64,000 nt of DNA, taken from NCBI GenBank assembly GCA_963822765.1, contig CAWGJL010000033.1, forward strand, positions 48,962-112,961, written 5' to 3'. The number at the start of each line of letters is the position of its first letter. The stretch's first letter is position 1. Source of the DNA: Palsa-504 sp963822765. GTDB taxonomy: Bacteria; Actinomycetota; Actinomycetes; Streptosporangiales; Streptosporangiaceae. A program made the translations under genes and the position numbers. The notes beneath the pieces are model-generated. The model was not told the DNA's origin. It ran no database searches and saw nothing but the letters and a program-made list of their open reading frames with translations. Positions 9,467 through 18,247 of this stretch are shown in pieces.

Positions 9467-11948
9467 GGATCTGGCTGGGGTCCAGGTCGCGGTAAGCGGT
9501 CTGCACGTCGGCGCCGGTCACCGTGGTCAGGTCCGCGGCGGTGGCCTGCTCACCCAGGCGGACCACCCGGACGTCCCGGCTGGCGCAGGCCCGCTCGAAC
9601 AGGGACCGGGCGAACCGGCCGTTGCCGAGCTCGTCGATCCGGCCCATCGCGCAGGCCTGGGTGAAGATGTCCCGCAGGACCTCGAGGGCTTGCGGCTCGA
9701 AGGAGTCCCCGGCTTGTTCGGCGAGCAGGCGGGAGATCTGCACCAGGTCGTCGGGCCGGTAACTGGGGAAGGTGACCCGGGTGCCGAAGCGCGAGGCCAG
9801 GCCCGGGTTGCTGCGCAGGAACCGGTCCATGTCACTTGGGTAGCCGGCCAGCACGATGACCAGCCGGTCGCGGTCGTCCTCGGCCCGCTTGAGCAGCGTC
9901 TGGACCGCCTCGGCGCCGAACGCGTCGCCGCCGGAGTACCCGTCGTTGTGCAGCGAGTACGCCTCGTCGACGAACAGCACGCCGCCCATGGCCGAGTCGA
10001 TGAGCCGGCCGGTCTTGATCGCGGTCGAGCCGAGGTGCTCGCCGACCAGGTCGCCCCGGTGCGCCTCGACCACCTCGGGCCGGACCAGCAGGCCGAGGGC
10101 GGCGAAGATCCGGCCCAGGATGCGCGCGACCGTGGTCTTGCCGGTGCCGGGCGGCCCGGTGAAGACGAAGTGCCGGGCCGGCGGCTGGCTGGTCAGCCCG
10201 TGCGTGTCTCTCAGTTTCGCCACGCGCAGCTGGGCGGCGATGGCGCGCACCTGCTCCTTGACCGGTTCCAGGCCGACCAGCTCGTCGAGCTCGGCGAGCG
10301 CGCCCTCCACGGTGGGCGTGTCCTCGTAGCCGCGCATCCTGCTGGTCAGCTCGGCGTAGGCCTGCTGCAGGTCTTTGGCGCGGATGGTGATCAGGTCCTC
10401 GCGGGAGGGTTCCGCGGTCCGGGTCATGATCCGGACGTCGCGGGCCTGGCCCGCCTTTTCCAGCAGGCTGCGGACGAACCGGCCGTTGCCCAGCTCGTCG
10501 GCGATCCGGCGCCGGCCGACCTCCTCGAAGGTGCGCCACAGCACCGGCCGCGCGTCCGGGTCCAGCGTCTCGCCGCGCCGGTCCAGCGCCGCCTCGGCCA
10601 GGGCCAGCAGCTCCGGCGGGGAGTAGCTCGGGAACTTCAGCCGGGTGGCGAACCGGGAGGCCAGGCCGGGGTTGGAGGCCAGGAAGCCCTCCATCTGCTT
10701 CTCGTACCCGGCCAGGATGATGATCAGGTCCTCGCGGTTGTCCTCGGCCCGCTTGAGCAGGGTCTGGACCGCCTCCACGCCGAACCGGTCGCTCTGCCCG
10801 TCGCCCTCGTTGACCAGGCTGTAGGCCTCGTCGATGAACAGCACCCCGCCCAGGGCCGAGTCGACGAGCTCGTTGGTCTTGATCGCGGTCGCGCCCAGGT
10901 ACTCCCCGACCAGGTCGGCCCGGTGCGCCTCGATGACCTCGGGAATCTCCAGCAGGCCGTACGCGTAGAAGATCTTGGCCAGGACCCGGGCCACGGTCGT
11001 CTTGCCGGTACCCGGCGGGCCGAGGAAGACGAAGTGCCGCATCGGCCGCTCCGTGGTGACCCCGGCCACGGCCCGCCGCCGGGCGGCCTCGATGGAGGCG
11101 CGGATCGAGCGGACCTGCTCCTTGACCGGGGTCAGCCCGATCATCTCCTCCAGCTCGGCCATGGCGTCCTCGACCGAGATCCGCGGCTGGGGACGCGGGG
11201 CGGTGCCCGGGTGGTCGCGGACGGCGTGTTCGGCGTAGGGGATGGCGGCGGCGCGGGCCGGGACGCTGTAGCCGGGGCCGCCCGGGTGACCTCCGCCGGG
11301 GCCGCCTGGGTAGCGGCCGCTGGCCGGGGGCGCGCCGGCGGGCATGGCGCCGGCCGGGCCCAGGCCGTTCCTGCGGGCCTGGCCGGCGTTGCGGCCCTGG
11401 TCGCTGCGGGCGTAGCCGTCGCGGGCCTGGCCGGGGCCGTCGCGGCCGTACATGCGCTCGTCCTGGACGACCTTGGCCAGCCGCCAGCCCAGGATGGCCA
11501 GCGCGATGAGGATCGCCGCGACCACGCCGATGGTCGGCTGGTGCGGCCACACCCGGAGCAGGATGAAACCGGCCGGGATCGACCAGAGCATGGCCCAGGC
11601 GGTGGTCCGGCAGGGCACGTGCGAGCTGGCCAGCCTCTTGGTCGTGGCGGCCCAGGCGATCACGAACGGGAGGATCAGCAGCGGGATCGTCCATACCCCG
11701 TGCACCCGCGAGAACTCCCCGATGGGGATCACCCAGGTGGCAACCGCGTAGGCCGCGGCGCGTCCCGGCCGCTTCTGGGCTACAGCGATGAACGCGTAGC
11801 CCAGGGCATACAGGAAAATAAGGGGAGACAGCACGATCACAAGAAGCAGCCTGGCGATCAGGGGTAGTCGCTTCGCTCGCTGCATGATCCGCGTGCCCAA
11901 GCTTGGCTTGTCTTGCGCGGCGGGCTGGGCCCGGTCGTGTGGCAGCAT
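9459..11948 (-). CDS. Membrane-anchored tandem AAA+ ATPase (CbxX/CfxQ family)
   Basis: The N-terminal third has three to four hydrophobic segments (one contains LLLVIVLSPLIFLYALGYAFIAV) and then a Gly/Ala/Arg-rich linker. Two AAA+ modules of the CbxX type follow, with Walker A GPPGTGKTT near residues 309 and 596 and Walker B FIDEAY and FVDEAY. CbxX proteins remodel other proteins; relatives include Rubisco activase CbbX and the EccA ATPases. No Rubisco or ESX gene is present here, so the client is unknown. The ATG at 11948 is preferred because the upstream extension to 12128 is encoded by 13-bp repeats. The downstream hydantoinase gene overlaps by 8 bases, so the two proteins may act together. 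Confidence 0.88.
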   Translation of the reverse strand: MLPHDRAQPAAQDKPSLGTRIMQRAKRLPLIARLLLVIVLSPLIFLYALGYAFIAVAQKRPGRAAAYAVATWVIPIGEFSRVHGVWTIPLLILPFVIAWAATTKRLASSHVPCRTTAWAMLWSIPAGFILLRVWPHQPTIGVVAAILIALAILGWRLAKVVQDERMYGRDGPGQARDGYARSDQGRNAGQARRNGLGPAGAMPAGAPPASGRYPGGPGGGHPGGPGYSVPARAAAIPYAEHAVRDHPGTAPRPQPRISVEDAMAELEEMIGLTPVKEQVRSIRASIEAARRRAVAGVTTERPMRHFVFLGPPGTGKTTVARVLAKIFYAYGLLEIPEVIEAHRADLVGEYLGATAIKTNELVDSALGGVLFIDEAYSLVNEGDGQSDRFGVEAVQTLLKRAEDNREDLIIILAGYEKQMEGFLASNPGLASRFATRLKFPSYSPPELLALAEAALDRRGETLDPDARPVLWRTFEEVGRRRIADELGNGRFVRSLLEKAGQARDVRIMTRTAEPSREDLITIRAKDLQQAYAELTSRMRGYEDTPTVEGALAELDELVGLEPVKEQVRAIAAQLRVAKLRDTHGLTSQPPARHFVFTGPPGTGKTTVARILGRIFAALGLLVRPEVVEAHRGDLVGEHLGSTAIKTGRLIDSAMGGVLFVDEAYSLHNDGYSGGDAFGAEAVQTLLKRAEDDRDRLVIVLAGYPSDMDRFLRSNPGLASRFGTRVTFPSYRPDDLVQISRLLAEQAGDSFEPQALEVLRDIFTQACAMGRIDELGNGRFARSLFERACASRDVRVVRLGEQATAADLTTVTGADVQTAYRDLDPSQIRA

Positions 11949-11976
11949 TCGCTTCTTCGTTCCTAGTCCCTGCCTC

Positions 11977-12041
11977 GCAGCCTCGCTCTGCAGCCTCGCT
12001 CTGCAGCCTCGCTCTGCAACCTCGGTCTGCAGCCTCGCCGT
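11977..12041. repeat. 13-bp tandem repeat, five units
   Basis: The unit GCAGCCTCGCTCT is present three times exactly and twice with one to three changes. It lies in the leader of the AAA+ gene. If translated in frame it would add an Arg/Glu/Ala-rich tail to the N-terminus, which is one reason for choosing the start at 11948. Confidence 0.8.
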
Positions 12042-12302
12042 CGGCCTCGGCCCGGAGCGCCCGCACCCCGTTGCCGGACAGTCGTATGTCTTGTATAGCG
12101 CATCACCCCGGATCACGTAAGCGCACACGTCGATACTGTGGGTGAAAAATCCTCATGGTGGAACCGAGGCGGGTGTGCTGGCGCGGCCGGCGGAGGGTGC
12201 TGGCGCGGCGGCGGAGGGGTGCCGGGCGGCGAGGGGTGCTGGCGCGGCCGGCGGCGATGTCAGGATAAGTGGTGTTGAGGCTCTGGGACCTTGGAGAGGC
12301 GC

Positions 12303-13544
12303 ATGTACAGGATCGAGGCTGAGCTGCTCATTCCCGGCCACGGCCAACCCGTCCGGGGCGGGGTGGTGGTGCTGGACGGAGCGCGGATCGGCTACGCGGG
12401 GCCAGCCGCGACGGCCCCGCCGACCCCGGACGCCGCCGTCTCGCAAGTGGCCGCGGTCATGCCGGGAATGTGGGACTGCCACGGGCACTTCCTCGGGACC
12501 AGGACCTTTGACCTGGCGCAGCTGCCCGCCGAACCGCTGGCGTTGCGCGGCGCGCGTTCGGCGCGGGACCTGCGGGCCGCGCTGGACGCGGGCATCACCT
12601 CGGTGCGCGAGGTGGGCGGGCTCGGCGTCGAACTGGCCCGCGCCGTGGCCGAGGGCGTGCTGGACGGCCCGGCCATCTACGCCGCGGGCGCGATCTTGTC
12701 CACCACCGGCGGGCACGCGGACCTGCACTCCTTGCCGCTGGAATGGATGGTTTCCTGGTCCGGTCACGCCGGGACCATGCGGCTGGCCGACGGGCCGGAC
12801 GACTGCGCCCGGGCGGTCCGGGAGCAGCTGCGGCGCAACGCCAAGGTGATCAAGGTGTGTGCCTCGGGCGGCGTGCTGTCCGAGGTCGACGACCCGATTC
12901 ACCAGCAGTTCACGCTGGCCGAGCTGCGCGCGATCGTCGAGGTGGCGGGGCTGGCCGACCGGGTGGTGGCCGCGCACTGCCACGGCAAGCCGGGGATCAT
13001 GGCCGCGCTGCGCGCCGGGGTGCGCACCATCGAGCACGGCACCTACCTGGACGACGAGGGCTGCGACGCGATGCGCGAGTCCGGCGCGATCCTGGTCCCG
13101 ACCCGGACGATCATCGAGGACATCCTGGCGTTTGGTGAGTCGGTGCCGGACTACGCGCGGGTCAAGCTGGAGGCGATCGCCGATATCCACGCGCAGGCCG
13201 TGACCCGCGCCTACGAGCACGGGGTCACCATCGCCATGGGCACCGACATCGGCCTGACCGGCCCGGACCGGCCCAACTCGTGGGGCCAGAACGGCTCCGA
13301 GCCCGGCTACCTGGTGAAGCTGGGCATGACGCCGCTGGAGGCGATCGAGGCGACCACCGCCATCGGGCCGCTCACCCTCGGGCCGCAGGCGCCGCGCAGC
13401 GGGCAGCTCGCCGAGGGCTACGACGCCGACGTGATCACCCTGGACGCCGATCCGCTGGCCGACATCGGCGTGCTCGCCGACCCGGACCGCATCACCGGCG
13501 TCTGGACCCGGGGCCGGCGAGTGAAGGGCGCCGCGGCGGCGTAG
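12303..13544 (+). CDS. Amidohydrolase (imidazolonepropionase/prolidase-like)
   Basis: This is a metal-dependent TIM-barrel hydrolase of the amidohydrolase superfamily. The N-terminal beta-sandwich precedes the first metal motif CHGH. A Lys in NAKVIKVCASGG is the likely carboxylated ligand. Later ligands are in AHCHGKPGI, IEHGTY and MGTDIGL. The C-terminal EGYDADVITLDADP is the usual closing strand. Members cleave Xaa-Pro/Arg dipeptides, imidazolonepropionate or xenobiotic esters, and the substrate is not deducible. The ATG at 12303 follows GGAGAGG. An in-frame TTG four codons upstream is less likely. The gene stands alone between the divergent AAA+ gene and a GNAT gene. Confidence 0.9.
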   Translation: MYRIEAELLIPGHGQPVRGGVVVLDGARIGYAGPAATAPPTPDAAVSQVAAVMPGMWDCHGHFLGTRTFDLAQLPAEPLALRGARSARDLRAALDAGITSVREVGGLGVELARAVAEGVLDGPAIYAAGAILSTTGGHADLHSLPLEWMVSWSGHAGTMRLADGPDDCARAVREQLRRNAKVIKVCASGGVLSEVDDPIHQQFTLAELRAIVEVAGLADRVVAAHCHGKPGIMAALRAGVRTIEHGTYLDDEGCDAMRESGAILVPTRTIIEDILAFGESVPDYARVKLEAIADIHAQAVTRAYEHGVTIAMGTDIGLTGPDRPNSWGQNGSEPGYLVKLGMTPLEAIEATTAIGPLTLGPQAPRSGQLAEGYDADVITLDADPLADIGVLADPDRITGVWTRGRRVKGAAAA

Positions 13545-13975
13545 CTTGGCGTGTCGCTGGGCGGTGGGCCGCTTTTTTGCGGGCCGGCGGCGTTTTGCGG
13601 GGCTCGGTTGGGGCTCGTTTGCGGGGCCTCGGTTGGGGCTCGTTTGCGACGGGGTCTGCGGATCTTTTGCGGTCGATGTGACGTGGGGACCGGTGATTCA
13701 CGATCGCGGGCGGTGGCGGCAGCGGGCCGAGGTGCGGCTGTGCGGGGGAACCGCCCGGCGGCGGGAGCCGGAGGCGGCGGCAACGACGTGATTGCGGCAA
13801 CCATGCCGGCGGGTGCGCATGATTGCGGCAATCATGTCGTTGCGCGGGTCACCGCAGACGGGCCAGGTGGTAACGGGGAGGAAGGCGGGGCAGGAGTGCC
13901 CGCAGAAGTCCTGACGCTCACCCCGGGGACACCCGTCCGCGGCCTATGGTGCATGACATCCCGGAAACCCTGGGG
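13545..13975. other. Intergenic region with repeats and a long hairpin
   Basis: I see no convincing gene in these 431 bases. Near 13600-13650 there are two copies of a 24-base unit that includes TCGGTTGGGGCTCGTTTGCG. A long imperfect palindrome occupies 13781-13842. The region lies between the ends of two convergent genes. Confidence 0.6.
13781..13842. repeat. Long imperfect inverted repeat
   Basis: The arms are 25 bases (13781-13805 and 13818-13842) with about three mismatches, around a 12-base GC-rich loop. The inner parts also form a near direct repeat of TGATTGCGGCAA. There is no T-tract, so it is not a classical terminator, although its position between convergent gene ends would suit one. 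Confidence 0.75.
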
Positions 13976-14464
13976 TTAGAGGGGGCGGGTGAGGTCGATC
14001 TCGTCGTGGAGCGGGATGCCGTAGTCGCCGACCCGGGGGATCTGCGGCTTGCGCTGGCGGGACTGGTCGACCGCGCCGGGCCGGAGCTCGGCCATGCGGA
14101 AGCCGCGGCGCTGGTAGAAACGGATCGCGTCGATGTTGTCGTTGGTGGTGGTGAGGCGGATCTCGCGGCAGCCGAAGCGCCGTGCCTTGCCCACGGCGGC
14201 CTCGATGAGCATGGTCCCGATCCCGGCCCGGCGGTCGATGGCGTTGAGCGTGACGATCTCGAGCATGGTGCCGACGAGCTGGTAGGTGAGCAGGCCGGCG
14301 ACCCGGCGGGATCGTTCGGCGATGAAGCCGCCCAGCTCGGCGGGCCGCAGGCTGCTGCCGTGGACCGCCACGGTCTCCGAGCCCCACAGCTCGGCGACAA
14401 GCCAGGCCAGCATCGGCCGATCACCCTCCTCGATCGGCCTGATCCGGATCTCCGGCTCCTTCAC
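13976..14464 (-). CDS. GNAT family N-acetyltransferase
   Basis: This is an acetyl-CoA-dependent acyltransferase fold of about 162 residues. The acetyl-CoA pyrophosphate loop appears as RRAGIGTMLIEAA, and the C-terminal signature as NDNIDAIRFYQRRGF. The acceptor is unknown. The reading frame extends further upstream, but the GTG at 14464 gives a protein starting VKEPEIRIRPIEEGD, the normal position for the first strand. It also avoids overlap with the divergent DoxX gene. Confidence 0.88.
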   Translation of the reverse strand: MKEPEIRIRPIEEGDRPMLAWLVAELWGSETVAVHGSSLRPAELGGFIAERSRRVAGLLTYQLVGTMLEIVTLNAIDRRAGIGTMLIEAAVGKARRFGCREIRLTTTNDNIDAIRFYQRRGFRMAELRPGAVDQSRQRKPQIPRVGDYGIPLHDEIDLTRPL

Positions 14465-14528
14465 CCCGCCATTATGGCTACTGGCCGGCCCGGCGGTTAC
14501 AAGGCGACCAGGCGGGCAGACGGCGTCA

Positions 14529-15062
14529 ATGACTGTACTGAGAGCTCTGGCCCGGCCCATGCTGGCCTCTATCTTCATCATCGAGGGCTACCAAGCCCTC
14601 CGCGAGCCCGAGCGGGTCGCCACGGCGGCCGAGCCGGTCGTGCGGCGCATCAGCGAACGGGTGCCGGCCGTCCCGGCCAAGACTGAACAGGCGGTGCGGC
14701 TCAACGGCGCCGTCCAGCTCGCGGCCGGATCGCTGCTCGCCCTCGGGCGGCTGCCGCGGCTGTCCGCGCTGGCGATAGCCGCGACCCTGGTCCCGACCAC
14801 CCTGGCCGGGCACCGCTTCTGGGAAGCCGACCAGGACGAAGACCAGGCGCAGCAGCGCATCCACTTCCTGAAGAACCTGGCCATGTTCGGCGGCCTGCTG
14901 ATCGCCGGGGCCGATACCGCGGGCCGGCCGTCACTCGCGTGGCAGACCAGGCACACGGCGCGCTCGACGCGGAACCAGGCCGCCCGGCTGACCCGGACGG
15001 CCAGGGCATCGGGCCAGGCCGGCGTCAAGGTCGGCAAGCTCAGCCGCCGGGTCTCTCGCTGA
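14529..15062 (+). CDS. DoxX family membrane protein
   Basis: This is a small integral membrane protein with three to four hydrophobic segments in residues 1-130 and the typical opening LRALARPMLASIFIIEGYQALREPE. The last 45 residues are basic and low in complexity, a cytoplasmic tail common in actinobacterial members. DoxX proteins have been linked to redox or oxidative-stress complexes at the membrane, but their reaction is not established. The ATG at 14529 has only a weak ribosome-binding site. It is divergent from the GNAT gene. Confidence 0.85.
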   Translation: MTVLRALARPMLASIFIIEGYQALREPERVATAAEPVVRRISERVPAVPAKTEQAVRLNGAVQLAAGSLLALGRLPRLSALAIAATLVPTTLAGHRFWEADQDEDQAQQRIHFLKNLAMFGGLLIAGADTAGRPSLAWQTRHTARSTRNQAARLTRTARASGQAGVKVGKLSRRVSR

Positions 15063-15073
15063 GCAGCTAGCTG

Positions 15074-15196
15074 TTACGCGGGCCTGCCGGGCTTGATGAC
15101 GGCCAGTTCGAGCAGGCCGAACGCGGTGGCGCCGTCGTGCAGCAGGGCGGCGGCCGCGGGCATCGGCCACTGGCCGGGCACGATCTGGGCCTGTCG
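15074..15196 (-). pseudogene. Fragment of an NADPH:quinone reductase-like gene
   Basis: About 40 codons read PAAAALLHDGATAFGLLE and then KPG, which matches the substrate-domain to Rossmann-fold junction of zinc-independent MDR reductases. The intact paralogue at 16018-16953 has VALLADGRTALSLVGRAGL at the same place. Both ends are missing and the frame stops where the GxGxxG nucleotide-binding loop should begin. It abuts the 3' end of the TetR gene, which suggests that a second reductase gene once lay downstream of the regulator. Confidence 0.6.
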
Positions 15197-15198
15197 GC

Positions 15199-15924
15199 CT
15201 AGGACCCGCGGGACCAGCGGCGCACGTAGCGGGCCCGGCTGGGCGGGCGGCCGGGGAGGGCCTGCCTGGTGTGCGCTCGCGGTCCGTCCTGCGCTCGCGG
15301 TCCGTCCTGCGCTCGCGGTCCGTCCTGCGCTCGCGGTCCGTCCTGCGCTCGCAGCCCGTCCAGGGCGATGGCTACCAGCCGGGCGCGGACGTTGCGTTCC
15401 TCGTCCGGGTCGACCGGATCCGGGGGGCGCCGGCTGAACTGCTCGATCAGCCAGGTCACGTCCAGCGCGGTCACGTCGGGCCGCAGGCTGCCGTCCCGGT
15501 GGGCGCGGGCCACGATCTCGGCCAGGCGTGTCATGCTCCGCCGGGCGACGGCGCGCATCTGCGCCGTGGTCTCGATCTGCCCGGCCAGCGCGGCGAGGGC
15601 TCCGCTGCGCAGCTCGACGCAGGCCCGGACGTACCCGGCCAGGCCGGCCCACGGGTCGCTGGCCGCCAGCGCGTCGTCCGCGGCTTGCAGGGTCTGGTCC
15701 ATGGCCAGCACGCACAGCCGTTGCAGCAGCTCGGTCTTGCTGCCGAAGCGGCGGTACAGCGTGCCGATGCCGACCCCGGCGCGGTCCGCGACCGCCGAGA
15801 CCGGCGCGTCCGCGCCCAGGGCGCTGAACACGTCCCGGGCCGCCTCCAGCACGACCAGGTCGTTGCGCCGGGCCTCGGCCTGCCGGCCGTGCACCGAGTC
15901 GGGGCGCAGGGAACGGAACGTCAC
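15199..15924 (-). CDS. TetR family transcriptional regulator
   Basis: The N-terminal HTH (about residues 20-65) includes VSAVADRAGVGIGTLYRRFGSKTELLQ. The remainder is the helical ligand domain. The protein ends in four copies of RAQDGP encoded by an 18-bp minisatellite, then a basic tail not expected in the family. It is divergent from the quinone reductase gene at 16018. The 93-base gap holds two copies of a 17-bp operator-like sequence, so it probably represses both itself and the reductase. The GTG start has an AGAGAGG site upstream. Confidence 0.9.
   Translation of the reverse strand: MTFRSLRPDSVHGRQAEARRNDLVVLEAARDVFSALGADAPVSAVADRAGVGIGTLYRRFGSKTELLQRLCVLAMDQTLQAADDALAASDPWAGLAGYVRACVELRSGALAALAGQIETTAQMRAVARRSMTRLAEIVARAHRDGSLRPDVTALDVTWLIEQFSRRPPDPVDPDEERNVRARLVAIALDGLRAQDGPRAQDGPRAQDGPRAQDGPRAHTRQALPGRPPSRARYVRRWSRGS
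15274..15363. repeat. 18-bp tandem repeat in the TetR coding end
   Basis: Five units of GCGCTCGCGGTCCGTCCT lie end to end, four exact and one diverged. The unit length is a multiple of three, so copy-number changes would keep the reading frame and alter only the number of RAQDGP hexapeptides in the regulator. Confidence 0.9.
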
Positions 15925-15944
15925 CGGGCCAGCCTCTCTTTATC

Positions 15945-15994
15945 CGGAGTAATTCGCTCCGATAGGATATCGGGAGTCGGAAGAAATCGCTCCG
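15945..15994. promoter_or_regulatory. Pair of TetR-type operators
   Basis: CGGAGTAATTCGCTCCG (15945-15961) and CGGAAGAAATCGCTCCG (15978-15994) match at 14 of 17 positions, and each is an imperfect palindrome with CGGA and CTCCG ends. They are 33 bp apart, about three helical turns, midway between the divergent TetR and reductase genes. Confidence 0.65.
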
Positions 15995-16017
15995 GTTGAG
16001 CCGAGGAGGCGCGGGTC

Positions 16018-16953
16018 GTGCGTGCGGTGGTGATGCGGGAGTTCGGGCCGCCGGAGGTCCTCGAGCCGGCCGAGGTGGCGGAACCGGAGGCCGGGCCGGG
16101 CGAGGTGGTGATCGAGGCCGAGTTCGCCAACGTGACGTTCGTCGAGACCCAGATCCGGGCGGGCCGCGCGCCGCATCCGTCGCTGCTCCCGGCGCTGCCG
16201 GCGATCCTGGGCAACGGGACCGGCGGGACGGTGGCCGGCCTGCGGGTGGTGGCCAGCCTGAACGGCACCGGGGGCTACGCCGAGCGCGTGGTGACCGACG
16301 CCGGGCGGCTGATCGAGGTCCCGGACGAACTGTCGCTGCGGGACGCGGTGGCGCTGCTGGCCGACGGCCGCACCGCGCTCAGCCTGGTGGGCCGGGCCGG
16401 GCTGGCGGCGGGTGAGACCGTGCTGGTCGAGGCGGCGGCGGGTGGCGTGGGGACGCTGCTGGTGCAGCTGGCCAGGCAGGCCGGCGCGCGGGTGGTGGCG
16501 CTGGCCGGGGAGCCGGGCAAGCTCGCCCTGGCCCGTGACCTCGGCGCCGACGTGGCCGTCGACTACCGCCACGGCGACTGGCCGGATGCGGTCCGCGCGG
16601 CGGCCGGCCAGGTCGACGTGGTCTTCGACGGCGTCGGCGGGGAGGTGGGCCGGGCGGCGTTCGGGCTGCTGGGCAGGGGCGGCCGGTTCTACCCGTTCGG
16701 CATGGCCAGCGGGAGCTTCGCGCCGGTCACGCCGGAGCTCGCGGCCGAGCACGGGATCACCTTGCTGGGGGGCGGCCCGGCGAACGCCGAGGAGGCGGCC
16801 GCGCTGACCCGCAGGGCCCTGGCCGAGGCGGCGGCGGGCCGGCTGCGGCCGGTGGTCGGCCAGGAGTTCGGCCTGGCCGAGGCCTCGGCCGCGCACGCCG
16901 CGATCGAGGCCAGGGCCACGGTCGGCAAGACCCTGCTCACCGTGCCGCGCTGA
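16018..16953 (+). CDS. NADPH:quinone reductase-like (MDR family) oxidoreductase
   Basis: This 311-residue member of the medium-chain dehydrogenase/reductase superfamily transfers hydride from NAD(P)H to quinones or enones. The N-terminal GroES-like fold starts MRAVVMREFGPPEVLE. The nucleotide-binding site is AAAGGVGTLLVQLAR (about residues 139-153). The Cys and His ligands of zinc alcohol dehydrogenases are absent, as in quinone reductases. The GTG start at 16018 follows GAGGAGG. It is controlled from the operator region shared with the TetR gene. Its stop codon lies in the first unit of a 22-bp tandem repeat. Confidence 0.9.
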   Translation: MRAVVMREFGPPEVLEPAEVAEPEAGPGEVVIEAEFANVTFVETQIRAGRAPHPSLLPALPAILGNGTGGTVAGLRVVASLNGTGGYAERVVTDAGRLIEVPDELSLRDAVALLADGRTALSLVGRAGLAAGETVLVEAAAGGVGTLLVQLARQAGARVVALAGEPGKLALARDLGADVAVDYRHGDWPDAVRAAAGQVDVVFDGVGGEVGRAAFGLLGRGGRFYPFGMASGSFAPVTPELAAEHGITLLGGGPANAEEAAALTRRALAEAAAGRLRPVVGQEFGLAEASAAHAAIEARATVGKTLLTVPR

Positions 16954-17028
16954 GCGGCGCATCGTGCCGCGTTGAGCGGCGCATCGTGCCGCGTTGAGCG
17001 GCGCATCGTGCCGCGTTGAGCGGCGGTC
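16941..17028. repeat. 22-bp tandem repeat between convergent genes
   Basis: Four units built on CGTGCCGCGTTGAGCGGCG run from the last codons of the reductase gene to the last codon of the epoxide hydrolase gene. The first unit supplies the reductase stop codon. The array may have grown by duplication of the reductase 3' end. Confidence 0.9.
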
Positions 17029-18184
17029 AGTCCAGGGCGCGGAAGAAGTCCCGGACGTCGGCGGCCAGGAGGTCGGGCGCCTCCAGGGCGGCGAAGTGGC
17101 CGCCGCGGTCGAACTCCGACCAGCGCACCACGTTGTGGAGCTTGTCCGCGAAGCGGCGGATGGTCACGTCGGTGGTGAACACCGCGACCCCGGTGGGCAC
17201 GGTCCCGCGGTCCCTGGGCACCCACATGGCCGGGTCGTTGAACCGCTCGTAGTAGGTGTGCGCGGCCGAGCCGGCGGTGCCGGTGAACCAGTAGATGCTG
17301 ACGTCGGTGAGGATCGTGTCCCGGTCCACGGCGTCCTCGGGCAGCTTGGCCGCCGGGTCGGTCCAGTCCTGGAACTTCTCCACGATCCAGGCCAGCAGCC
17401 CGGCCGGGGAGTCGGTCAGGGCGTGCGCGATGGTCTGCGGCCGGGTGCCCTGCAGTTGCATGTACGCCCCGGAACGCTCCTGCCACTGCTGCATCGCGGC
17501 GAGCCGGGCCCGGTCGGCCTCGGTCAGGGCGGCCATGTCGGCCGGGTCGCCGGTCGGGAAGGTGACCAGCGCGTTGACGTGCACGCCGATGATCCGGCCG
17601 GGGACCGCGCGGCCCATGAGCGGGGCGATGAACGCGCCCACGTCGCCGCCCTGCACGCCGTAGCGCTGGTAGCCGAGCCGGTCCATCAGCTCGACCAGCG
17701 CGGCCGCGGTGCGCCCGTCGGTCCAGCCGGTCTCGGTCAGCGGCCCGGAGAAGCCGTAGCCGGGCAGCGACGGGATGACCAGGTGGAACGCGTCGGCCGG
17801 GTCGCCGCCGTGCGCGGCCGGGTCGGTGAGCGGGCCGATCAGGCCGGTGAACTCCACGATCGAGCCCGGCCAGCCATGCAGGAGCAGCAGCGGGGTGGCG
17901 CCGGGCTCGGCGGAGCGGACGTGCAGGAAGTGCAGCTGGGCACCGTCGATGGTGGTCACGAACTGGGGATAGGCGTTCAGGGCCGCCTCGTGGGCCCGCC
18001 AGTCGTATCCGGTGGCCCAGTAGGCGGCCAGCTCGCGCAGGTAGGCGGCGGGGACGCCGCGTTCCCAGCCGGTACCGGGCAGGTCGCTGGTCCACCGGGT
18101 CCGGGTCAGGCGCTCGCGGAGGTCGTCGATCTCGGGCTGCGGGACGCTGATGCGGTAGGGCCGGAGGCTGTCGTTGTTCGTCAT
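17027..18184 (-). CDS. Epoxide hydrolase (alpha/beta-hydrolase, EHN family)
   Basis: This 385-residue enzyme resembles microsomal-type epoxide hydrolases, which add water to epoxides through an Asp nucleophile. The N-terminal epoxide hydrolase domain covers residues about 8-115. The oxyanion motif HGWPGS is at 103-108, the nucleophile Asp181 lies in QGGDVGA, and the base His is in GGHFAALE near the end. The start is the ATG at 18184; the frame extends upstream without support. The gene is divergent from a WYL-domain regulator and shares a 63-base promoter region with it, so the regulator probably controls it. Confidence 0.92.
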   Translation of the reverse strand: MTNNDSLRPYRISVPQPEIDDLRERLTRTRWTSDLPGTGWERGVPAAYLRELAAYWATGYDWRAHEAALNAYPQFVTTIDGAQLHFLHVRSAEPGATPLLLLHGWPGSIVEFTGLIGPLTDPAAHGGDPADAFHLVIPSLPGYGFSGPLTETGWTDGRTAAALVELMDRLGYQRYGVQGGDVGAFIAPLMGRAVPGRIIGVHVNALVTFPTGDPADMAALTEADRARLAAMQQWQERSGAYMQLQGTRPQTIAHALTDSPAGLLAWIVEKFQDWTDPAAKLPEDAVDRDTILTDVSIYWFTGTAGSAAHTYYERFNDPAMWVPRDRGTVPTGVAVFTTDVTIRRFADKLHNVVRWSEFDRGGHFAALEAPDLLAADVRDFFRALD

Positions 18185-18203
18185 GACTTCGAGTCTAGGG
18201 AGT

Positions 18204-18228
18204 AATGGTGTCAGTTGCGGGCACCAAT
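18204..18228. promoter_or_regulatory. Palindromic operator between epoxide hydrolase and WYL genes
   Basis: AATGGTGTC and GGCACCAAT form an inverted repeat with 7 of 9 matches and a 7-base spacer. It sits between the divergent starts. TGGTGTC-type palindromes at this position are commonly seen beside YafY-like WYL regulators, so this is a candidate binding site. Confidence 0.5.
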
Positions 18229-18247
18229 AGACGGCAGACTTGACGAC

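Noticed and set aside
16941..17028. CRISPR array
   Set aside because: The units are contiguous with no unique spacers. They are simple tandem repeats, as are the other arrays in the window.
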